Origin: Streptococcus sanguinis
Lineage (GTDB): Bacteria; Bacillota; Bacilli; Lactobacillales; Streptococcaceae
Length of the DNA stretch: 64,000 bases
Direction: 5' to 3'
Assembly (NCBI RefSeq): GCF_026781265.1
Contig: NZ_JAKUVC010000001.1
Span: forward strand, 62,001 to 126,000
Below, one piece after another: positions 16,103 through 22,705 of the stretch (the first letter of the stretch is position 1; each line of letters opens with the position of its first letter). The position numbers were made by a program, and so were the translations under genes. The notes under the pieces were generated by a model that saw nothing but the letters and a program-made list of their open reading frames with translations, did no database searches and was not told the DNA's origin.

Positions 16103-17272
16103 CTAAGATAATCTTTTATTGAAATTCTTCAGATGAATAATATTATCAAATCTATCTTCATCACTAACAGTCTTTTTATATTTATCAAAGAACTGTGGTT
16201 GAATAGTCAATAAATGAGACAAGAAACGTTCGTTAACTTTTAAAGCGTTAAACATACTATCTACTGTTAGAAGTTTGGACAAAATAGTATTTAGCATACT
16301 CCTTACTTTAGATGGTCTTCTCACTATTATCTCATCATCAAGTCTTTCAAAAGTTTTATAATTATTTTTTCTAATCAATCTATAAAAATAACCATGTTGA
16401 GATGGACTAACCAAGCCTAATTTAAATGCTCGGTACTCAAGCGCTTGTATAGAAACAGAGTATTTCCGTTTTAAATCAATATAATTATCTGGATTACTTA
16501 CCCGTTTTCCAACAAGGCTCGTCATATCTTTACAAAATTCTTCTTTGGGAAGTAAAAAACAAGAGGCAAAATTATTAGCTTCTGATTCTTTTTCTAAAAA
16601 TTCATCTTTAGACAACGTGCTAAAATCAATATTTCTATGTAGTAGAAGATGTCCTAATTCATGAGCTAAGTCAAAATTTCTCCTCACAGCTGTTTTTCCA
16701 ATCCCTAAAATAATAAACGGTTTATTAGTATTAGACCATATACTATAGGCGTCTTCATTGTTTGCCATATTTCTTTCAAAAATATAAATACCTGATTTTT
16801 CTAACTGATAGAGAAGATCGCTGTTATCATTAGAGACTTCTAAAAATCTTTTTGCAAATAATGCAATTTCTTCTAAACTAACAGTGTCTTGGTCTTTTTG
16901 AGAAATAATATCTACTAAATCTATAATTTTTTGATTAGGAATAGTAACCATACTTTCTAAATAGATAACAAGTCTATCTAATGTGTTTAAATAAGCTTCC
17001 TGTATGTCTGTGGCTTTTCTTGTGTTTTCTGCTTCATTTCTAAAAGCTACTGATGTCATGTCAAAATTTGAAATAGAATTCATCTGAAAAAAATAGTCTG
17101 AACGAACCCCAAACAAATTAGTCATTTTTTGTTTAACAGATGCTTTAGGGGAAGTTTCATTTTTTTCAAATTGCCAAACAGCTTGCTCAGTTATATCTAG
17201 TTTAGTCGCCAACTCCTTCCTTGTCATGCCATACAAAAGGCGTAATTGTTTTAATATATCACCATTAAACAT
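16103..17272 (-). CDS. XRE HTH fused to ImmA/IrrE-type metalloprotease
   Basis: A 389-residue protein combining an N-terminal XRE-type DNA-binding domain (about residues 1-60, with MTRKELATKLDITEQAVWQF) and a DUF955 metallopeptidase domain whose zinc motif HELGH lies in FDLAHELGHLLLHRN (about residue 200). FASCFLLPKEEF, typical of the family, follows. Fused proteins of this type often pair with a second gene as toxin-antitoxin-like or defence modules, or act as proteolytic switches. The upstream gene 17303-18070 ends 30 bases before it. Target unknown. Visibly AT-richer than the transfer genes, suggesting a separate acquisition. Confidence 0.85.
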   Translation of the reverse strand: MFNGDILKQLRLLYGMTRKELATKLDITEQAVWQFEKNETSPKASVKQKMTNLFGVRSDYFFQMNSISNFDMTSVAFRNEAENTRKATDIQEAYLNTLDRLVIYLESMVTIPNQKIIDLVDIISQKDQDTVSLEEIALFAKRFLEVSNDNSDLLYQLEKSGIYIFERNMANNEDAYSIWSNTNKPFIILGIGKTAVRRNFDLAHELGHLLLHRNIDFSTLSKDEFLEKESEANNFASCFLLPKEEFCKDMTSLVGKRVSNPDNYIDLKRKYSVSIQALEYRAFKLGLVSPSQHGYFYRLIRKNNYKTFERLDDEIIVRRPSKVRSMLNTILSKLLTVDSMFNALKVNERFLSHLLTIQPQFFDKYKKTVSDEDRFDNIIHLKNFNKRLS

Positions 17273-17302
17273 GAGTGAAAACCCCTTTACATTTTAAGTT
17301 AT

Positions 17303-18070
17303 TTATTTGATTTCTTTTACTTCAGCTATCCTTTCATCAAAGATTGAAATATCATCATCACTCTCTTGAGGAGAATAGGTAATATTAGTATATTGTGAAT
17401 TATCATTGCTGTCAAATTGACTTGACTGAATATAATCTGTTAAATCTTGTGCCAGTCTTAAATTCTTTGTAATTGGATTAGGAAAAATTAACTGAATATT
17501 TGTAAGCTTTTCATTAGAAACTTTGTATGAAAGAACAAAGAAATAAGCAATGTCTTTATAAATATCTCCTTCATCATCAATTAAAGAAATAAGCGACTCC
17601 CTCTCATCCTCAAAAAGAGAAATCGGTTGTTCAAACAAACCTTCTAGCGGCTCCTTACTTTGACGAATTACTCTCTTATTAATTTCCAAATAAGCCTCAA
17701 TATATTCCTTTTCTTCTTGTTCTGTAGTTTCTGTAACATTAGATTTAGAAAAGCCTCTTTTTAAAGCGTCTTCAGATTTGACAATAAATAAGAATTTCCC
17801 AAAAGTTGTTTCACAAATGTATTCACCATACTCCCATGTGCGCCCAGCTTTTTTGATATTAGAATCCTGTATAAAGCTAAATTTATTTTCTTCAAACGCT
17901 TTGAAGAGAGAGCTATCAATTATATTCACCCGACCATTTTTCGCAGCAGAGTTAATCCTATACCGATCTTTTTCTGCTTTCATTTTTTGGGAGAAATCAT
18001 CATTTCCTTTTAAAACAGAATCTACAATTAGTTGACAATGTTCAGCACGCAACACTTCTAATTGACTCAT
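17303..18070 (-). CDS. Unknown partner of the XRE-ImmA/IrrE protein (255 aa)
   Basis: A 255-residue soluble protein with no recognised family. It has a strand-rich middle (WEYGEYICETTFGKFLFIVK), an acidic helical stretch, and an acidic C-terminal tail (QESDDDISIFDERIAEVKEI). It is the first gene of a two-gene operon with the XRE-metalloprotease; in such pairs the partner can be the cleaved substrate, a toxin, or a second defence component. Which one applies cannot be told from sequence. It starts at the ATG at 18070 behind GAGGTGAATAA. Confidence 0.75.
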   Translation of the reverse strand: MSQLEVLRAEHCQLIVDSVLKGNDDFSQKMKAEKDRYRINSAAKNGRVNIIDSSLFKAFEENKFSFIQDSNIKKAGRTWEYGEYICETTFGKFLFIVKSEDALKRGFSKSNVTETTEQEEKEYIEAYLEINKRVIRQSKEPLEGLFEQPISLFEDERESLISLIDDEGDIYKDIAYFFVLSYKVSNEKLTNIQLIFPNPITKNLRLAQDLTDYIQSSQFDSNDNSQYTNITYSPQESDDDISIFDERIAEVKEIK

Positions 18071-18260
18071 TTATTCACCTCGAAATATAATTTCCTTTAT
18101 TATATCATATTTTAAAACAAAGTTACAAATATAGCCAATAAAATTAAAGTGTTTTGGCTCGAATAAGTTAATCTTTTAATTTTCTGCTCTCCTAAACAGA
18201 TGACTAATCTGTTTAGTACGCGCTCTTATCCTCGCGCATTATTTCACTAGGAGTCCCTAG

Positions 18261-18377
18261 CTACCGCCCAATCCACCTGCCGACGAAAAACAAAAGTCCC
18301 TCGCTTTCCATATATCTCTCTATGTAGACAAGCTTCATCTCCGACGCCACCAGCGCCAGCAGTTCCTTGTGATTCAT
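18261..18377 (-). CDS. Possible micropeptide (38 aa)
   Basis: A 39-codon frame starting at an ATG at 18377, product beginning MNHKELLALVASEMKLVYIE and ending FFVGRWIGR. Composition is protein-like (regular amphipathic helix), but the ribosome site is weak (GAGCTGG) and no family was recognised. It lies in the ICE control region, where small regulators are common. Treat as tentative. Confidence 0.3.
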   Translation of the reverse strand: MNHKELLALVASEMKLVYIERYMESEGLLFFVGRWIGR

Positions 18378-18662
18378 CCAAGCCAGCTCACAAGGCTAAA
18401 AGCTGATGCGTGTGTGCTAGATTTGTCATAACCTAGAACAGCTCCAATCCCCCACTTTTAACCTCTCTAGCAAACTTGACAAATTGTTAAGTTTACTATA
18501 TACTAAAGTTGCTACGCTTTAGTGTGTCTGATTGTCTGAAAGGATTGTCTGACGCACTTTTATTTAATTTTCAAAGAACAATCTTCAATCTAGACTGTCA
18601 ATCTTACTGCTCAATTTTTATCTATCTAAAGCATAACATTGAGAAAGATCGGACTAGATTTA

Positions 18663-18706
18663 AACAACATTTTGTTGTTAGAAATATAATACAACGTCTT
18701 GTTGTT
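18663..18706 (+). promoter_or_regulatory. Two ACAAC-GTTGT operators overlapping the ImmR-like promoter
   Basis: AACAACATTTTGTTGTT (18663-18679) and ACAACGTCTTGTTGT (18691-18705) are near-identical dyads with centres 27 bp apart. TATAAT (18685-18690) lies between them. The arrangement fits self-repression by the XRE protein encoded 55 bases downstream. Confidence 0.7.
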
Positions 18707-18760
18707 TTTGTCAATGTTTTTTTGAAAAAATTTAAAAATTTTTTAAAAAGAGGTTATCTC

Positions 18761-19108
18761 ATGTTCCCAGAACGCTTAAAAAAACTAAGAAAAGCTGCTG
18801 GAATGTCTCAAAAAAATCTTGCTTTAAAACTTAATACTAGTCAACAAAATATAAACTATTGGGAAAATGGCCAGCGAAACCCAAAAAGAGAAAAACTAAT
18901 AGAAACAGCAGATTTTTTTGATGTCTCTGTAGACTATCTCTTGGGTAATACTGATGAAAAGAAACCTGTTTTGGAAACAGCACAAATACTTTTTAGAAAA
19001 ACAGTAGATGATTTTAACTTAACAAAAGAGCAGCAAGAGCAATTTAAAATTGATATTGACAATTTTATTGAAATGAGAAGAAAAGCTTTTGAAGAAGAGC
19101 AAGACTAA
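18761..19108 (+). CDS. ImmR/Arp-like XRE-family ICE repressor
   Basis: A 115-residue regulator starting at the ATG at 18761, chosen because AGAGGTTATCTC precedes it; the frame is open further upstream only through the operator region. Residues 1-62 are a classic XRE HTH (LRKAAGMSQKNLALKLNTSQ, then NYWENGQRNPKREKL). The C-terminal part is helical and acidic. In ICEBs1 and ICESt3 the equivalent repressor holds the element quiescent until the adjacent ImmA protease cuts it. Two matching operators lie over its own promoter. The next gene starts directly after its stop codon. Confidence 0.88.
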   Translation: MFPERLKKLRKAAGMSQKNLALKLNTSQQNINYWENGQRNPKREKLIETADFFDVSVDYLLGNTDEKKPVLETAQILFRKTVDDFNLTKEQQEQFKIDIDNFIEMRRKAFEEEQD

Positions 19109-19987
19109 ATGAATCCTATTTACCAAAAAATCACTGCTATAGCTCGTACTGAAATTTACCAGTTTATTAAACTTCACGATATTTCCCTAATAAACTATTC
19201 TTTTGAGAGTTATTTCCAAGCAAAAAAAGAACAGTATAACATCAAGGTTTTCGAACATCATTTTGAAAATGATTTAATATCAGGCATCACCATGATTGAT
19301 CCTCTTGGAATTTCTATATCTTACGAAAAAGATTGTATTCAGGAAAGACAGAATTTCACCAAATGTCATGAATTAGGGCACTTACTTTTAAATCACAAAG
19401 GCAGCCTCTTTACAGAAAGTCTAAAAAATAAAACCGCCCAAGAATTAGAAGCAGATTATTTTGCTTCTATTATTTTAATGCCAGATATAGTTCTTTTAAC
19501 TAAAATTTTCTATCAACAAAAAACTTATCAAGGAGTTATGCAAGATTTAGCAGTTTCTAATAAAGCTTTAGAAGTTCGACTAACTCAACTATTTCAACAC
19601 TATACAGATATGAGCTACCCCAAAGCACAAGGAATTGTGACTAGCTTTAGAGCAGGTACATCTGCTGGAAGAAAATTAATTTCTTACTTGGAGATTATTA
19701 AAGACAATATCATCAGCAACTATGAAACGATTAAAATTAAAGCTAGTGATAAACTAAAACTACTGCTAGAGAATAATAATTTTATTACTCATATTGAATT
19801 TCCAGAACTTCAAAATCAATCATTTTGCCAAAAAATAAAAAGCGCCCTTCCACATATCAAAACCTGGTCTAAGTACGATAAAGGACTTACACTATGGTAT
19901 GCCTGGAACAGCAAGCAGCTAACCGACACAGAAGTCAACAGAAAAGTCAAATTCGCCTTCTATGATCTACAAAATAAAAAAGACTGA
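19109..19987 (+). CDS. ImmA/IrrE-family metalloprotease (ImmA-like)
   Basis: A 292-residue protein with the zinc-peptidase motif HELGH in TKCHELGHLLLNHKG (about residue 90) and the downstream glutamate helix (AQELEADYFASIILMP). The N-terminal 75 residues form the usual lead-in. The C-terminal 130 residues are a helix-rich extension, probably for substrate or signal recognition. It follows the repressor gene with no gap, so the two are co-translated. By analogy to ICEBs1 ImmA it should inactivate the repressor and induce excision and transfer; this is family knowledge, not shown here. Confidence 0.85.
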   Translation: MNPIYQKITAIARTEIYQFIKLHDISLINYSFESYFQAKKEQYNIKVFEHHFENDLISGITMIDPLGISISYEKDCIQERQNFTKCHELGHLLLNHKGSLFTESLKNKTAQELEADYFASIILMPDIVLLTKIFYQQKTYQGVMQDLAVSNKALEVRLTQLFQHYTDMSYPKAQGIVTSFRAGTSAGRKLISYLEIIKDNIISNYETIKIKASDKLKLLLENNNFITHIEFPELQNQSFCQKIKSALPHIKTWSKYDKGLTLWYAWNSKQLTDTEVNRKVKFAFYDLQNKKD

Positions 19988-20015
19988 GTGATTCAGTCCA
20001 TTTCTTTATATCTAC

Positions 20016-20465
20016 CTAATTATTTTCATAATCCCATTCAGTCATCTTCTTTGCCTTTCTATAGGTTTCAGAATTTTTCTCTACATAATCATCATTATCA
20101 AAAGTAAGTACACCATCTCTTAAGACATATGGAAATTCGTGCACGCTCGTCTGCCGAACTACAATCACCTGTTTTTTGGTATCCACATGCCACATAACCC
20201 CCTCATTTTTATCACCATTTTTCACCCAAAAGGCATCCTTAAATAGAGCTGTTTCTCCATCAATTTTCAGAATGTTATCTTCGATAACTGTATTGTTCTG
20301 TCTATGATAAACATAATAGGTACCATCTAGGTTATTCCCTGAACTTTTAGAACCACCGTTAGAATTGATACCCACTAAGTATACTACAAGAGATAAAGCA
20401 GCAATCGATCCAATAAGAATCCATGCGAACTTTTTATTAATAACTTTGTCTTCTTTTTCTTCCAT
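20016..20465 (-). CDS. Membrane-anchored extracellular protein of unknown function (149 aa)
   Basis: A 149-residue protein with a charged cytoplasmic start, one membrane segment (about residues 13-34) and an extracellular strand-rich domain (LDGTYYVYHRQNNTVIEDN, LRDGVLTFDNDDYVEKN). It looks like a small beta-sandwich or lipocalin-like surface domain. The ribosome site GGAGGCGGAATA before the ATG is strong. It converges with the ImmA-like gene. No family was recognised; it may belong to the ICE cargo. Confidence 0.7.
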   Translation of the reverse strand: MEEKEDKVINKKFAWILIGSIAALSLVVYLVGINSNGGSKSSGNNLDGTYYVYHRQNNTVIEDNILKIDGETALFKDAFWVKNGDKNEGVMWHVDTKKQVIVVRQTSVHEFPYVLRDGVLTFDNDDYVEKNSETYRKAKKMTEWDYENN

Positions 20466-20526
20466 TATTCCGCCTCCATATATTCTATAAATATTATACC
20501 ATACACTCTATACAAACTAAATACCC

Positions 20527-20554
20527 TTGACTTTTATAGAATGTATAGTATAAT
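20527..20554 (+). promoter_or_regulatory. Strong promoter of the small RNA
   Basis: TTGACT (20527-20532) and TATAAT (20549-20554) are separated by 16 bases. No ribosome site or ORF follows before the terminator at 20592-20626, so it most likely drives a short non-coding RNA. Confidence 0.75.
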
Positions 20555-20560
20555 AAGACT

Positions 20561-20626
20561 ACTAGGAATTGTGCTCACTGCACACCCAAACACCCCAACC
20601 ACTGCAAACAGTTGGGGTATTTTTTT
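20561..20626 (+). ncRNA. Candidate antitoxin RNA (RNA II-like) of a par/Fst locus
   Basis: A promoter at 20527-20554 and an intrinsic terminator (ACCCCAAC / GTTGGGGT then seven T, 20592-20626) define a transcript of about 65 nt. Its 5' part (AGGAATTG..CTCACTG, 20564-20580) repeats almost exactly the plus-strand sequence over the start of the convergent Fst-like toxin remnant (20744-20759). The RNA can therefore pair with the toxin mRNA both at its translation start and at the shared terminator. This is the layout of the pAD1 par system (RNA I/RNA II with direct repeats and a common terminator). Confidence 0.6.
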
Positions 20627-20659
20627 ATGTTCCTTGCGGTTTAAACAGGGTTAGTTAGG

Positions 20660-20757
20660 CTAGTCATCTCGATTGTCCTTGCTATCTAGCCATTTGCAAA
20701 TGAATACGCGATTACGTTTGCTGCGATAGCAAGTAAGAGCTATAGGAATTGACTCAC
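20660..20757 (-). pseudogene. Decayed Fst-family type I toxin
   Basis: A GTG at 20757 follows a strong site (AAAGGGGGTGG). The frame reads MSQFL, then a TAG, then LLLAIAANVIAYSF; after loss of one base it continues in the next frame as ICKWLDSKDNRDD and a stop at 20660. Restoring one base gives 33 codons (32 residues), the size and layout of Fst-type toxins: one TM helix, a KWLD motif and a charged tail. Upstream a hairpin (CTTTCG / CGAAAG, about 20772-20791) abuts the ribosome site as in par RNA I. An extended -10 (TGATATAAT, about 20808-20816) could drive it. Both the nonsense codon and the frameshift suggest it is dead. Confidence 0.65.
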
Positions 20758-20889
20758 TGATACCACCCCCTTTCGCTTCTCAACGAAAGTTAAGAGATGA
20801 TACCGTCATTATATCATAAAATAGACAAAATAAAATGTACGAATAAAAAAACTCATACGCTTTATTTTACCTTATTCCATCTCCTATCT

Positions 20890-21057
20890 CTAATCATTTC
20901 TTTCCAAAATTTCTTCTATCATATTTAATCGAGAACGCATCCGCCAAATCTGTAATTTCAGTTCTTTATTAGATTTATCCCATCTAAAATGTTGAACAAC
21001 CTCTTGAATGCTCCAGAGTATATCTTCTTTTGTAAAATTATGTTGAAACTTATTCAT
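20890..21057 (-). CDS. Small hypothetical protein (55 aa)
   Basis: A 55-residue frame (starts MNKFQHNFTKEDILWSIQEV, ends RSRLNMIEEILERND) with amphipathic helices and protein-like composition, but a weak ribosome site. It lies between the toxin remnant and the NRPS operon on the same strand as the latter. No family was recognised. It could be a small regulator or a remnant of a longer gene. Confidence 0.4.
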   Translation of the reverse strand: MNKFQHNFTKEDILWSIQEVVQHFRWDKSNKELKLQIWRMRSRLNMIEEILERND

Positions 21058-21187
21058 AAATCAATTGTAGCATATTTTACTAACAATAAATATTTCACCC
21101 TCAAATGCACTTTTTTCACCCTCAAATGACCATAATTACTTTCTGCTTTAAACTATAGACAATTAATTCTTTTTTTATATAATAAAG

Positions 21188-21919
21188 TTAATCAAACGTC
21201 ATATGATTACTGAGTGTAGACATTATATCAAGACATATTTTTTTTTCATGTTCAAAAATAAAGAAATGATTTCCTTGGAATTCCATATTTCCTAGATAAT
21301 CATTAGTATGTATCTGCCAATCTTTCACATAAGTAGTCGGACTAACAAAATCTTGTTCACCGCTATATGTCTTAATTGGGCATGAAATTTTTTTAGTTGG
21401 AAAATAAGAATTACTCATTAATTTATAATCAGATTTAATAATAGGTAAAAAAAATTTTATAATTTCCGGATACGGAAGTAATTCCTCTGGAACACCTCCC
21501 ATCTTGATTAATATTTCAACTATTTCACTGTCACTTTTTCCTAACAAATAATTGTTATTACTTAAATGTAATTTTGGAAAACAACCCGAAAAAAAACAAA
21601 AATCCGGAGAAATAGAGTACTTTTCGTAAAGATATACTCCCGAACAAAATGCAAGTAGTCCTCCCATGCTGTGTCCCCAAAAAATAAACTTGGAATCTCT
21701 ATAAGATAAATATATCTTGTTAGAAATCTCCTCAATTACCTCAACAAAATTCTCATTAAATTCCTCATTAATTCTATTCCCCCTGCCGGATAATTGAAGA
21801 GGAACTATTTCTATTTCCTCTTCAAAATAATCTTGCCACCTTAAAAATTCATTTCCCTGCCCACCAGCAAATGGAAAACATATCATTATTATTTTGTTCT
21901 TCCGTTTTCTTTCTATCAT
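21188..21919 (-). CDS. Type II thioesterase of the NRPS cluster
   Basis: A 243-residue alpha/beta hydrolase of the GrsT/SrfAD type. It starts MIERKRKNKIIMICFPFAGG, has the nucleophile elbow GHSMGG (about residue 85), an aspartate in SGEQDFVSP (about 190) and the catalytic histidine in QGNHFFIFEH (about 220). Such enzymes remove wrong acyl groups from carrier proteins, and some release the product. Because neither NRPS protein carries its own thioesterase domain, this free enzyme may also be the chain-release step. It is the last gene of the operon. Confidence 0.88.
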   Translation of the reverse strand: MIERKRKNKIIMICFPFAGGQGNEFLRWQDYFEEEIEIVPLQLSGRGNRINEEFNENFVEVIEEISNKIYLSYRDSKFIFWGHSMGGLLAFCSGVYLYEKYSISPDFCFFSGCFPKLHLSNNNYLLGKSDSEIVEILIKMGGVPEELLPYPEIIKFFLPIIKSDYKLMSNSYFPTKKISCPIKTYSGEQDFVSPTTYVKDWQIHTNDYLGNMEFQGNHFFIFEHEKKICLDIMSTLSNHMTFD

Positions 21920-21942
21920 TTATAACCCTCTAAAATTTATAA

Positions 21943-22629
21943 TTATTTCAATATGTATAATTTATCTGACATTACTTTAGTAATTGTTAAATTTGATAAA
22001 TCTTCACCTTCAATATTATGACAAACTGCACAACTATAACCTTCGAAGTTCTCTAATAAACAACAATTTATTCTAACTTTCATTTCACCCCCATCAAACA
22101 CTATTAGTTTTTCAAGATCTATATTAAATGAATCTAGAGATTTCAATAAACCTATTCCCTTATATTTTAAATACGCCTCTTTTGCACACCACATTCTATA
22201 AAATAATCGCTTCCTTTCTTGAAAAGGTTTACTTTCTAAAAATAGTCTTTCTTTTAAATGAAAAAAAGTAATTAGATTGTCAAAATCAATATCCTCCTCT
22301 TTCTCAATATCAATTCCAATTATACCATTTCCAATGGCACAAATTACAATATCATCTGAGTGCGAAATATTATATTGTATTGAACTAAATTCAATTTTAG
22401 GCTTACCAAAAGGATTGTCTATAAAATTAATTTCATTTTTTTTAAATCCAAAATCATGAATTAAACCATAGCGAACTAATAATTCAGATAAAATACTCTG
22501 AATTTTATTTTTATCAAATATGTATGAAGAAAGTTTCTGTTTTTTTTCTTCTGAAAGAATTTCAAAAAAATCATCATATAAATTATTATAATCCATTTCC
22601 TTAACATTGGCATAATATATATTTAACAA
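21943..22629 (-). CDS. Sfp-type 4'-phosphopantetheinyl transferase
   Basis: A 228-residue enzyme that loads phosphopantetheine from CoA onto the serine of NRPS carrier domains. The two magnesium/CoA motifs are clear: GIGIDIEKEEDI-type sequence (GIIGIDIEKE, about residue 105) and WCAKEAYLKYKGIGL (about 148-162). The start is a TTG at 22629 behind AAGGAGAAAACA. A dedicated copy makes the mobile cluster independent of host AcpS, which seldom accepts peptidyl carriers. A hairpin at 22649-22685 separates it from the permease gene. Confidence 0.92.
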   Translation of the reverse strand: MLNIYYANVKEMDYNNLYDDFFEILSEEKKQKLSSYIFDKNKIQSILSELLVRYGLIHDFGFKKNEINFIDNPFGKPKIEFSSIQYNISHSDDIVICAIGNGIIGIDIEKEEDIDFDNLITFFHLKERLFLESKPFQERKRLFYRMWCAKEAYLKYKGIGLLKSLDSFNIDLEKLIVFDGGEMKVRINCCLLENFEGYSCAVCHNIEGEDLSNLTITKVMSDKLYILK

Positions 22630-22648
22630 TGTTTTCTCCTTAATACAA

Positions 22649-22685
22649 ATAGGCGAAAGTTAATCAATAGTATACTTTCACCTAT
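22649..22685 (-). repeat. Hairpin between permease and PPTase genes
   Basis: ATAGGTGAAAGT and ACTTTCGCCTAT (one G-U pair) form a 12-bp stem on the minus strand. The T-run is weak, so partial termination or RNA stabilisation inside the NRPS operon is possible. Confidence 0.6.
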
Positions 22686-22705
22686 ATTCGATTCAAATTA
22701 TCTAT

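Larger units (their letters stand above)
18071..18760. other. Divergent control region between the XRE-ImmA pair and the ImmR-like gene
   Basis: A long regulatory region. It contains a perfect 10-bp inverted repeat with a five-base loop (18192-18216), a shorter palindrome CTAGGAGTCCCTAG (about 18247-18260), a small possible ORF (18261-18377, minus), and the paired operators of the ImmR-like gene (18663-18706). The stretch from about 18190 to 18460 is GC-richer than both flanks. No recombination gene was found. Confidence 0.5.
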
